From Paratinospora sagittata (Eukaryota > Streptophyta > Magnoliopsida > Ranunculales > Menispermaceae): a stretch of 64,000 nt of DNA. A program made the position numbers and the translations under genes. Below the pieces are notes generated by a model. The model searched no databases. It had not been told where the DNA came from and saw only the letters and a list, made by a program, of their open reading frames with translations. Numbering within the stretch: position 1 is the first letter of the stretch; the number at the start of each line of letters is the position of its first letter. The stretch lies in contig CM069611.1 in the NCBI GenBank assembly GCA_035771175.1, positions 15,034,366 to 15,098,365 of the forward strand. The letters run 5' to 3'. Shown here piece after piece: positions 11,083 through 21,545 of this stretch.

Positions 11083-11239
11083 TTTCTCACACCCGTAAGC
11101 TGAGAAACGGTTCTCACACCCGTAAGTTGAGAAAGCATAGGTTGGTCTCAGGCCTGTAAGCTGAGTAGTGTAACAGTTGTTCTCAAACCCTCAAGTTGAG
11201 AAAAGGTGTAACGGTTTGATTCTCACCCATAAGAGAATC
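11083..11239 (+). repeat. Hairpin array with CCCGTAAG-like loops (Copia-1 5' LTR)
   Basis: Five consecutive hairpins. Stems are TTTCTCA/TGAGAAA (11083-11107), TTCTCA/TGAGAA (11111-11133), CTCA/TGAG (near 11156), TTCTCA/TGAGAA (near 11180) and GATTCTC/GAGAATC (11218-11238). Loops are about 8-11 bases with cores CCCGTAAG, CCTGTAAG, CCCTCAAG or CCCATAA. They lie downstream of the TATA box and before the primer site, so they would be in the RNA leader. Confidence 0.75.
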
Positions 11240-11426
11240 CCTTAGTGACAAGGTTAAAATCTTAACTGAGGAGGTTAGGTAGTTGACGTAGGCAAGTAGC
11301 CGAACCACTATAAATCGACTGTGCATATTTGTTTACTTTCTGCACTTTAATTTTTGCCATTGTAATTATTTTTAAATTGTCTAAGTGTCCAATTCACCGC
11401 TGTCTTGGACATATTTGGCCCAACAA

Positions 11427-11439
11427 TTGGTATCAGAGC
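11427..11439 (+). other. Copia-1 primer-binding site
   Basis: TTGGTATCAGAGC, complementary to the 3' end of initiator tRNA-Met as in most plant copia elements, one base after the LTR end CCAACA. Confidence 0.85.
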
Positions 11440-11481
11440 ATTGTTGCTCTTCAAAGAAACTTCACAATTTATTTGATATCA

Positions 11482-12500
11482 ATGGCAATGACCAAAGGGA
11501 CTATCATAGAAGTAGGTCAACCTTTAGACAGACCACCTCTGTTCAATAAAGACTGGTTTAAAGATTGGATGATAAGGATGAAATCCTTTCTACGATCTAA
11601 GGGTATCAGTCTATGGGAAATGGTTGTAAATGGCTACACCATGGCCAACAAGCCTATTGAGCTATGGACAGATAAGGAAAGACTAAACGAAAAACTTAAC
11701 ACTCAAGCTCTCTATGCCTTGTACTGTTCTTTACCCGAAGAAGAAGTAGAAAGGGTAGTTCATCTTGAGAGTGCCAAAGAAATTTGGGAAACACTCAAAT
11801 CACTTATTGTGAAATGATCAACATTAAAGATGCAAAGCTCAAAGAGTCTGATAGACTATTTGATGCCTTTGAGATATCGGAGAAGGAATTTCTCGATACG
11901 GCATGCAATAGATATCAATCCATTCTTAATGGAATGCAAAAATTGAATCAGGAAATGCCTGCAGAAATATCCGTAGTATATTTCTGTGATAAGCTTCCAA
12001 AGAAATGGAATGATGGGCTGACTATGTTAGTTGAATCTGTTGAACCATGGGAAATGAATTTAAAGGAATTTTGTGATCTCCTGCAAACCGTGGAAAGTTG
12101 GGATGAAACTAGAGACCCAATTAGAACATTAGAAAAACCACTCGCTCAGTTTAGGGTTCTAGAAAATGAGTCAGTTCATGATAACCTGCAACGTTTTATA
12201 CGCCTTGTAAATGAACTTGAATACTTTGGAAAAGTCATGTCTCATTCTACTTTAGTACAATACTTTTTTAATAGTTTTCTTGAGAATTGGAAATATAAAA
12301 TAGATTTTATAAACAAGTTCTCAAATCCATTTGAAATCAGTTTTCAAGAAATTGATTATATTTTGAATGGGTTAGAAACTTCATCTAAGAGAGAAGACAT
12401 TTTTGCAAGTATACCAATCAAGAACGGAAATGAAGTTGTTGTTGATATATATACAATGAGTCAACAATCCTCGGCAAGCACATCCAGGACGCTTAATTAA
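11482..12500 (+). pseudogene. Copia-1 gag, two tandem capsid-like modules
   Basis: The start is taken at ATG 11482, shortly after the primer site. The first frame runs to a stop at 11817 and holds the usual copia gag N-terminus (NKDWFKDWMIRMKSFL, then VHLESAKEIWETLKSL). The protein continues in another frame to 12500. That part contains two similar stretches. One is at its residues about 35-104 (CNRYQSILNG ... LPKKWNDGLT ... EFCDLL), the other at about 129-200 (LQRFIRLVNEL ... FLENWKYKID ... EIDYIL). Both resemble the UBN2-type core of copia gag, which normally occurs once. Gag would assemble the virus-like particle. No zinc knuckle is found after it. The frameshift near 11800 breaks this copy. 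Confidence 0.75.
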
Positions 12501-13292
12501 AGATCTCCTGATAGAATGTCAAGAAAGAAGTCAACATGGAAAACAAAGATAATGAATTATCTCAGCTGCTTCAAAATGAGACAAAGTGCTCAAGTCGAGG
12601 ACTTTGCAATACCTTGAAGTAAAAGTCAAAAATATGCAAAGGTATAAAATTCACTATCTTTTCTTCTATTGCTGGAATATATTCATTAGTGAGTATTTGA
12701 AATTAATGATTATCGTTAATCATGCGTTGCTTAGAATGTTTAAATATTTTCGCTCATGATTAAATTATTGACTGTTGGTTGATGAAATATAATTTGCGAT
12801 ATCATTTATTCAACCATACGATACTTGAGTTTATATTGGTCAAATATACTAAATATTAGAGTGTAAGTATCAATAAGGATGTTAATAGTGTTTGAGGACG
12901 CTAATGTGCCTGATGCCATTAGTTGATCCAAAATTACTCTTCATAAGGAGGACGCTAACATGCATATTAGCTCTAATCGATTAAGAACGTTAGTTAAAAG
13001 AAGGACGCTAATCGGTCAGTATTGCAAATTAAAATTAAACCACCTTTAAAAATAGGAAGTGACATGTGTTGATATGTGTCAGGAACAAGCTTATCGCTTT
13101 CTCTTTAAAGCCAAACCTTTCACTTTTGTGCCCTAGGACGCTTCAAAGAACTTTCCAGGAATCGTTTAAAAAATTACCGTTGAATCTTCATCTTTAACCT
13201 TTGGTAAATTCTGTTCTTTGTTCTTTTCTGAAACTTCTAATTCCTATTGTATCAGTATTTGTGTTGTTGCCTCAGTTCTTCATATTTGTTTT
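12501..13292 (+). other. Copia-1 spacer between gag and envelope-like ORF
   Basis: No credible ORF and no pol motif. AAGGTATAAA at about 12639 could be a splice donor, but nothing proves splicing. From 12890 to 13150 the GGACGCT motif of the LTR array recurs at least four times (near 12896, 12952, 13003 and 13136). The region is AT-rich and ends at the ATG of the envelope-like ORF. Confidence 0.5.
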
Positions 13293-13738
13293 AATGGATC
13301 CCAAACTCAAAAAAGCTTCACCCCTTTCCTACAAGAAAGCAAGTTGTTTCACCATCATCACCTCCAGATAGGAGTGTGTGACCAAGAATTGAATCAACTC
13401 AAGCTGAATTTGCTGAGGAACCCACACCATCTGTACCCACACCTCCTATTGAGACCGCATTCAGACCATCTCACCCACCTTCTTCTTCTCAGATAAGAAG
13501 ATAGGGAAGTAATGCCAAGAAGCTCATAAACCGAGCTATAATTTATGGAAGCTATGTCGATTTTTATTTCTTCATTGACTCCCATCTGGACATTTTCTCT
13601 TTATTTGAATTCCAAGGCTGGGTCGATTTTCTTATCCTCAATTCAAAATGGTACCCAGTCTTGTCAGTCAATTCTATTCAAATCTGGATGACAAACCCGA
13701 CTCTAAATTCTCAAAACAATCTATGGTGAAGGGAGTTT
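13293..13738 (+). pseudogene. Copia-1 envelope-like ORF, part 1
   Basis: Begins ATGGATCCCAAA and encodes a Lys-rich then Pro/Ser-rich N-terminus (TPSVPTPP, HPPSSSQ), followed by a hydrophobic and aromatic stretch (VDFYFFIDSHLDIF). Next comes the first half of a region resembling what databases call the putative plant transposon protein domain (LVSQFYSNLD). At least three frame changes or stops occur. The reading is cut at 13738 by an antisense copia LTR and continues at 28210. Such ORFs lie downstream of pol in SIRE-type elements; a membrane or envelope role has been proposed but is not shown. No signal peptide is evident. Confidence 0.6.
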
Positions 13739-15011
13739 TGTTGGCCCAGATGTGTCCAAGAGGGGGGGTGTGAATTGCACACTCAGCAAATTTTAACCGT
13801 TCTTTTAATTGTGCGGAATAATGAAAAAAGATTAAACAAAGTATATCAATGAGATACAGTAAATGTAAATGGGACAATGCAAGCAAGATTTATAGTGGTT
13901 GGGTTGCGCCTACATCCACTACCTAACCTCCTCAGTTAGGATTTGTTCAAACTCCACTATGGACCTTCTTATGGGTGAAGATCAAACCGGAACACTTTCT
14001 CAACTTATGGGTATGAGAACTACCGTTTCTCAGCTCACGGGTGTGAGAAGACCGTTTCTCTACTTACAGGTGAGAGAGAACCTATTCTCAACTTATTGGT
14101 GTGAGAAGACTGCTTACAACTTTGAGAAACATTTGCTCTAACTCAATGACTTACCCGTTACTACAATCTGATTACAGAATGAGATATGATTCCCTTTACT
14201 CAAAATCAAAGTGATATTTACGACGTTTTGGATTGAACCTTCTGTTGCCACAGATTCAGCGAAATATGTATGATGAAGTTTATGCTGAAAACAGGTTCAA
14301 ATAGCTTTTGTCTTCATTAATGGGTTTTTGAAATAATGAAGAAGAAGATCGATCAACCCAGAAGACTTGAAGTTTTTCTTTCAAAATATCGTAAGATCAA
14401 GCACAAGTGACAGAAGAATAACTTTCAAAAAGTGTTTTGGCACAAACGAAAACTGTCAATACGTTTTGAATGAATATCAGTTTCGCATTTCATTAGTTAG
14501 TTTTTCTACTCTGAGGCAGCACATATATATACTACTAACAGAGGGGCAATGGACTTGGTAATTTTGGCGCTCTAAGTTATTTCAAATATAACGTTAAAAT
14601 TCTTTCCAGAAATGGATCGATTCAACTTAATACATATTACGGTGATAACACCTGAATCATCTGATCCTTTCATGAAAGAGGAATGTTCTGACAAAGTTTT
14701 AGAACGTTTTAAAAAGTTCTGAAAAGTTGTTGTACGATTCTGAAAAGTTTTGAAAAGTATTCGTACGTTTCTGAAAAAGGTTAATAGGAATAGTAGTAAT
14801 GTCAGAACAGCAAAAATATATTTTCTGTCGTTTTGTTCTTTTGAGGGCACTCATAGAACATCAGCATCCTACTGAACAATGAAGTGAAGGTGCTACTAAA
14901 CAGTCAGTGCCCTGACTTGTTTTGACAATTAAACGACTTAAAACATGAAGACGCTACCTTGCAGTAAGCATCCTGCTTTGTTTTAAAAACACAAAACATA
15001 TGAGGGCGCTA
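13739..15011 (-). repeat. Antisense copia LTR inside Copia-1, first piece
   Basis: The plus strand starts TGTTGGCCCAGATGTG, the reverse of a SIRE-type LTR end. It contains the hairpin array in antisense (13990-14115) and a run of AGTTCTGAAAAG-type repeats (14700-14780) as in the Copia-2 LTR, then the start of the GGACGCT array. At about 15011 it is cut by the chromovirus pair and resumes near 27741. Some 300 bp of LTR are missing between the two pieces. No internal sequence follows, so it is a solo LTR or fragment. Flanks (AGTTT and AAAAT) do not match. Confidence 0.75.
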
Positions 15012-17053
15012 CCCAATACCCCGAGGAGATATAATGTTGTTTGGGTTATTATTGATCGCTTGACTAAGTTCGCTCACTTTCTACTGGTGAACACTACGGA
15101 TTCTATGGACAAGCTGGGCAGACTCTATATGCGGGAGATAGTTAAATGTTCATGGACCTGATGCAGAGGGTTTTAGGTAGTATCTGGATAGGTTTGTCAT
15201 CGTCTTCATTGATCACATATTGGTGTATTCCAATACTTGGGCTGAGCATGAGGAACACCTAAGAGTGACCTTGCAGACTCTGAAAGGGCATAGGCTATAT
15301 GCAAAGCTGACCAAGTGCGAGTTTTGGATCACCGAGGTGAAGTTCTTAAGTCATGTGGTGAGTTCTGAGGGGATTTCAGTTAATCCGTCTAAGGTTGAAG
15401 CCATAATCAGTTGGCCTAGGCCTACCACAGTGACCGAGATCAGGAGCTTTCTTGGGTTAGTTGGTTACCATAAGAGATTCGTTCAGGGATTCTCCAAGAT
15501 AGCTACGCCTATGAATTGGCCCACCCAGAAAGATGTGTCCTATGTATGGACTGAAGAGTGTGAGAATGCCTTTTTAGAGCTGAAGAAAAGATTGACATCT
15601 GCTCCAGTGTTGATTTTGCCAGAGCCTGATCAGGAGTTGGTTTTCTACACTGATGCCTCTCGAACTGGCTTGGGTTGCATGTTGATGCAGAAGGACGTTT
15701 ATGGGTTCCCGCAAATTCACGACTTAGACAGAGTGTGCTCTAGAAGACTCACAGATCTCATTATGCTATTCATACTGACACAACCAAGATGTATCATGAT
15801 ATGAAAAGGATGTATTGGTGGCCCGACATGAAGAGAGAGATAGCTCAGTTCATTCAGAGGTGTGAGATCTGTCAGAGAGTCAAAGCTGAGCATCAGAGGC
15901 CTAGACGGAAGATGCAACCACTTGCCATTCCTGAGTGAAAGTGGGAGCATGTCATTATGGACTTTGTTGTGGGATTACCCAACACCCTGAGGAGACATAA
16001 TGTTGTTTGGGTTATTATTGATCACTAGACTAAGTCCGCTCACATTCTACTGGTGAACACTAAGAATTTTATGGACAAGCTGGGCAGACTCTATATGCGG
16101 GAGGTAGTCAGATTACATGGGGTGCCAGTTTCGATTGTGTCAGATAGGGATCCGAGGTTTACATCGATATTCTGGCAGGGGTTGTAGAGGCAGCTCGGCA
16201 CCAAACTAGATCTCAGTACTGCTTTTCACCCTTACACAGATGGCCAGTTTGAGAGGTTGATATCGATTTTAGAGGATATGCTTCGAGCTTGTGTCTTTGA
16301 GTCCAGTAGTAACTGGGAGGAGTACATACATATTTGTGAGTTCGCGTACAACAACAGTTATCAGTCCAGTATTGGCATGACAACTTTTGAGGCATTGTAT
16401 GGTCGACCCTGTAGATCTCCGGTCTGTTGGACGGAGGTAGGGGATATTACAGTGATGGGACCAGAGTTTGTATAAGAACACACGGAGAAGATTAAGCAGA
16501 TCAAGCATAATATGAAGGTAGCCCAAGACAGGCAGAAGAGTTATGCTAATTCCAAGCGGAAGACCATAGAGTTCGAGGTGGGTGACCAAGTTTTATTGAA
16601 GGTCTCACCTCAGAAGGCCAGACTAGATTTGGGATAAAAGGCAAGCTCGCTCCGAGATTTATTGGGTCGTTCAAGGTTTTAGAACGAATTGGGCCCGTCG
16701 CTTACTGATTAGCCTTGCCACCTCAATTAGCAGCAGTCTGCAATGTCTTTCATGTGTCAATGTTGAGAGTGTACAAGAGTGATTTTCATTATGTCTTGAA
16801 CTGAAGAAACATTGAGCTGAGGCAGGATGAGACTTATGATGAGGAACCTATTCAAATACTTGACCGGAAGGTCCAGAGGTTGCGTAACCGCAAGATTCCG
16901 ATGGTTAAGGTGAGATGGCAGTTTCATGGCGAGGAGCAGGTTACTTGGGAGCTTCAGGACTACATGATGGAGCACTTTGCCGAGTTCATGGGCTTAGGTA
17001 ATTTCTTAAGCTTAAAACTTCGAGGACGAAGTTCATTCTAAGGTGGGTGTGAT
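15012..17053 (+). pseudogene. D1: Tekay-like chromovirus pol, truncated and rearranged
   Basis: The first ~140 bp (15012-15153) are an integrase piece (VVWVIIDRLTKFAHF region) that also occurs in its proper place at about 15975-16115. RT follows, with the active-site motif changed from FIDD to FIDH (near 15203-15217), then a tether and the RNase H start ([12 protein letters not shown]). Most of RNase H is deleted; the reading jumps into the integrase zinc-binding region (RCEICQRVKAEHQRP). The core shows [29 protein letters not shown] and FHPYTDGQFERL, with several stops. At 16830-16985 a chromodomain is readable (QILDRKVQRLRNR, VKVRWQ, VTWEL), which places it among chromoviruses. A GGTGGG tract precedes the LTR. 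Inactive. Confidence 0.85.
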
Positions 17054-19830
17054 GTGACACCCCAAAAATTATTTCATGTAGCCCATAACCCAATTGCATT
17101 TTGCCCAAACTATATGTGTTTGCCTTGATATGTTTGGTGTTTGTTTGATGATTGTTTAATGTTTGTATATTTGATGCTTGATAATGTATATAAATATGTG
17201 CATTATAAATTGTATATGGGTCATGTTAAATTAAAGTATAATGCATGTGTTATTATTAATGCATGAGCCCATTAAACCATGAATTGATATGGGTTAGGAT
17301 TGATCAAATAAAAGGATAAATGAGAATGAAAATTTGGTATATTAGATGGATTGGACATTTAAAATACATGGAAGCATGAGGTTGGTTAAAGTAAATGTAG
17401 TTGGTATGGGTAGTATGAGACCAACACATGTCAAGTTGGTGCATGAGAGTGCACAAGTGTCCCATGCCCCATTTATCTTCTCCAACACATGTCAAGTTGG
17501 TGCATGAGAGTGCACAAGTGGCATGCCCATGCCCCATTTCTCTTCTCCAACACATGTCAAGTTGGTTCATGAGAGTGTGTCCCATGCCCACTTCTCTTCT
17601 CCAAGGAAGTCCTAGAGAGTGAGATGAGTGGAGGGAAAGGAAAAAAGAAGACAAAGGAAAGAAGAAGAGAAAGAAAGAGGAAGTTGCTTTGAGGGAAGTC
17701 TCAGCAACGTTTTCATCAAAGAGCTATATCTTGGTGATATATGGTCAGATTGAGCTCCAAGTTTTTCAGCCTGTTCATATCTTATGGTTAGTCATTCTGG
17801 TCGGTGAAGATCTTGATTGGAGTTTTCTTCTGAGAGATATAACCTCCCAAACAAAGCTGGCCGGAAAATCTGAATTTTTCGCGCAGTTTAGATCAAACAG
17901 ATAGATCCCCCAAACCTACAGTTGAATGGATATGATATTTCAGAAGATGGTTTACAACTAATATTTCTGAATTATGAACGGTTAAGATGTTGATGGGTCA
18001 AGCATTTTGTGTGATATAGTCATCTGAGTTCAAGTATTTGCAGCAGGAAAGGAAAAATTGTCTTATTGGAGACTTGTTCATCAAAGAGACTTTTTTCTTC
18101 GGTCCACCATTGGATTGAGCTGATTTTTGACAGAAGGTTTGCTTCTTAACGTACTTCAATCTGTACGGTTGATTTTGTGATTAAAAATTTCTCTTGGAAG
18201 CTTGATACATCTGAACAGAATATTAAATGGAAAATTGGTAAGGTTGTTTGTATTAGACCTACGTTTAGAATATGAACTTAGACCTTTCCAAATAGCTTGC
18301 ATGTCAACTATGTTGATCTAGTTGCCATTGTTGATGAACCCATGATGCAAAATCAGTGAAATGCATGGCTGAACATGGTAACCTAGTGCAAATCGGCAAT
18401 ATGGCCTAAGTATGGAAAATCTCATATTTTAGGGCTTTTGATGCTTTTGGCCTAGAATCATTGAATTAATGCAATTTATGTCTAATTAGGCATGATTAGG
18501 GTTGGTTATGCTACTGATTAGGTGGTTGTAACCATATCATGGGTTAGGCCTACGTGTGATCGAATGGCCCAATTTGGGCATGTTTATGCCTAAGGAATTA
18601 AAAATCAGTATTTTTGATTAATTAAATGGTTTATGAATGAGAACTATGCATTAGAGGCCTAAGGCATGTGATTTGAGTAGAATGATGGGATTAGATGGGA
18701 TTTAGGCCTATTGTCTATATGTGGGTTGATTTAAGGTTGATGTGTAATGTCTATGTGATTGAGCATAGGAATTGATGTATGGTTGGATATTGATGAATGC
18801 TTCAGGACCTCGATTGGGTTGATTTGGTTTGGTGTTCATGTGTGGTTAGATACTCTCGCGAGACTTGGTCGTGAGTAGACTTCATTTATGATTATATCTT
18901 TTTTGTCATCATATCACTTATATATATTATATGTTGAAAGCATGAATGTGTTCTAATGTTTTGAATGATGCATTAATTTGAGAAAACCTTATGACTTTGG
19001 TTGGGCCCATCTATCTGGATAATAGGGAGACTTAACCTTGTCATAGGAGGGTTTTAGAAAGAAAATATTTTGGGATGAGAACGGTACGGTGAAATAGACG
19101 TGCACTAGTAACCCTAATGCATGTGGAATGTGGATCCAAATTGATAGGCTTTTACTTGCATCGAACTTATTATAAATGTTTGATATTTATATGTTATGAG
19201 CTTTTAATCATGCTACACATTGACATGGATACATGATATTTATTAATGAGTATTGATAGCATATTTGAATTCTATTCACTGGGCACCGTTGGCTCACCCT
19301 CATTTTCCTCTTTCAGGTCCTTCCGTCCCAAATAAGGACAAAGGAGTAGTCATATCTTGAGGGCCTTGCCGGCGAGAGAATCCAAGGCCTCGATGTAAGT
19401 TGAGAGACATTTTGATTGAACTATGTTTTAAATTATAATGTATTATATTTTGGACTATGTAATTATAACACTTACCACATTGTAGTATGGGGGAGTTGGG
19501 ACTTGTTAGATAGACCATGTGGGCATATGACGGTTTTTTTTTTGTACCCATAGTTTTGGACTTTATGTGTATGTCCATCTTGATGGACTGTAGGGATTAT
19601 GGTTTTATTTATGGTTCATTTTTATGGATTATCTCTTGTCTTGGATGATTAATGCGGTTGGTAGTTTTGTTTAGTACCTTTTTATATTATGTCGTTGTTT
19701 GGGATAAGGCTCGTAGGGTCTCAACCACCTCACGGTGGTTGAGAAGTGGTTGGAGATGCCTACGCCGGGCGTCCCGCCCCGGCATTCCGCAAGCCATTCC
19801 TTGCGAGGTTGGTGGTCCGGGGTCGCCACA
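17054..19830 (+). repeat. D1 3' LTR
   Basis: 2777 bp beginning TGTGACACCCC and ending GGTCGCCACA, matching the antisense D2 LTR (25256-27740) end to end except for its first few hundred bases. It contains a ~60 bp tandem repeat (17421-17600), a TCTCGCGAGA palindrome (18854-18863) and a GC-rich stretch (19740-19825). Immediately after it, antisense D2 LTR sequence begins, without an identifiable TSD. Confidence 0.85.
17421..17600. repeat. ~60 bp tandem repeat in D-family LTR
   Basis: Three copies (17421-17481, 17482-17546, 17547-17600), each starting CCAACACATGTCAAGTTGG, itself an imperfect inverted repeat. The D2 LTR has three or four antisense copies at 27530-27715, and two lie at 19831-19920. 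They create false ORFs on both strands. Confidence 0.85.
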
Positions 19831-20284
19831 CATGCACCAACTTGACATGTGTTGGAGAAGAGAAATGGGGCATGGGACACTTGTGTACTCTCATGCACCA
19901 ACTTGACATGTGTTGGTCTCATACTACCCATACCAACTACATTTACTTTAACCAACCTCATGCTTCCATGTATTTTAAATGTCCAATCCATCTAATACAC
20001 CAAATTTTCATTCTCATTTATCCTTTTATTTGATCAATCCTAACCCATATCAATTCATGGTTTAATGGGCCCATGCGTTAATAATAACACATGCATTATA
20101 CTTTAATTTAACATGACCCATATAGAATTTATAATGCACATATTTATATACATTATCAAGCATCAAATATACAAACATTAAACAACCATCAAACAAACAC
20201 CAAACATATCAAGGCAAACACATATAGTTTGGGCAAAATGCAATTGGGTTATGGGCTACATGAAATAATTTTTGGGGTGTCACA
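19831..20284 (-). repeat. D2 3' LTR, first 454 bp only
   Basis: Reverse complement of the start of the D1 LTR, ending GGGGTGTCACA at 20284. The other ~2.3 kb of this LTR are missing; the D1 LTR end abuts instead. Confidence 0.85.
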
Positions 20285-21545
20285 TCACACCCACCTTAGA
20301 ATGAACTTCGTCCTCGAAGTTTTAAGCTTAAGAAATTACCTAAGCCCATGAACTCGGCAAAGTGCTCCATCATGTAGTCCTCACGCTCCCAAGTAACCTG
20401 CTCCTCGCCATAGAACTGCCATCTCACCTTAACCATCGGAATCTCGCAGTTACGCAAGCTTTGGACGTTCCGGCCAAGTATCTGAATAGGTTCCTCATCA
20501 TAAGTCCCATCCTACCTCAGCTCAATGTTCCTCCATTCCAAGACGTGATCAAAATCACTCATGTACACTCTCAACATTGACACATGAAAGACATTGTGGA
20601 CTGCTACTAACTGAGGTGGCAAGGCTAATCGGTAAGCGACGGGGCCAATTCGTTCGGAAACCTTGAACGGCCCAATAAATCTGGGGACGAGCTTGCCTTC
20701 TATCCCAAATCTCGTTTGCCCTTCTAAGGTGAGACCTTCAATAAAACTTGGTCACCCACCTCGAACTCTACAGACTTCTTCTTTGCATCAGCGTAACTCT
20801 TTTGCTTGTCTTGGGCTACCTTCATATTATGCTTGATCTGTTTAATCTTCTTTGTGTGTTCTTTGTACAAACTCTGGTCCCATCACTGCAATATCCCCTA
20901 CCTCCGCCCAACAGACCGGAGATCTACAGGGTCGACCATACAATGCCTCAAAAGGAGCCATGCCAATACTGGACTGGTAACTGTTGTTGTACGAGAACTC
21001 ACACAGATGTATTTACTCATCCTAGTTACCACTGGACTCAAGGACACAAGCTCGAAGCATATCCTCCAAAATTGATATCAACCTCTCAGACTGGCCATCT
21101 GTCTGAGGGTGAGTAGCGGTACTGAGATATAGTTTGGTGTCGAGCTGCCTCTGCAACCCCTGTCAGAATATCGATGTAAGCCTCGGATCCCTATCTGACA
21201 CAATCGAAGCTGGCACCCCATATAATCTGACTATCTCCTGCATATAGAGTCTGCCCAGCTTGTCCACAGAATCCCTAGTGTTCACCGATAGAAAGTGAGC
21301 GGACTTAGTTAAGCGATCAATAATAACCCAAACAACATTATGTCTCCTCGGCGTGTTGGGTAATCCCACAAAAAAGTCCATAGTGACATGCTCCCACTTT
21401 CACTCAGGAATGGCAAGTGGTTGTATTTTTCCTCCAGGCCTCTGATGCTCAGCTTTGAATCTCTGACAGATCTCACACCTTTGAATGAACTGAGCTATCT
21501 CTCTCTTCATGTCGGACCACCAATACATCTTTTCCATATCATGAT
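20285..21545 (-). pseudogene. D2 integrase with chromodomain
   Basis: On the minus strand the core begins with MDFFVGLPNTPRRHNVVW (21381) and continues with SAHFLSVNTRDSVDKLGRLY and VSDRDPRLTSIF. A TGA then replaces what is TGG in D1, followed by HPQTDGQSERL (around the catalytic Glu). Frameshifts follow in the C-terminal half. The chromodomain (about 20340-20500) reads as in D1: a QILGRNVQSLRNC-like segment, KVRWQFYGEE and VTWE. Chromodomains are thought to steer integration to heterochromatin marks. The upstream zinc-binding part lies at about 21400-21545. Several stops and frameshifts. Confidence 0.8.

Larger units (their letters stand above)
9534..11425 (+). repeat. Copia-1 5' LTR
   Basis: 1892 bp, TGTTATCTC...CCAACA. 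The first half carries an array of GGACGCT/AGCGCCC inverted half-sites (9890-10440), then a TATA box (10710-10718), then a hairpin array (11083-11239). The first ~340 bp resemble the starts of the other SIRE-type LTRs here (a TGATGATT-type core). Confidence 0.9.

Noticed and set aside
11329..11481. Extended gag start upstream of 11482
   Set aside because: The frame is open but crosses the LTR end and primer site, which are not coding in copia elements.
12639..13292. Intron ahead of the envelope-like ORF
   Set aside because: A donor-like AAGGTATAAA is present, but no convincing acceptor and branch region could be fixed from sequence alone.
17304..17654. ORFs of 60-116 codons on both strands across the D LTR (also 19671-20033)
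   Set aside because: They are readings of the ~60 bp tandem repeat and LTR sequence in several frames; no family match and no codon bias.
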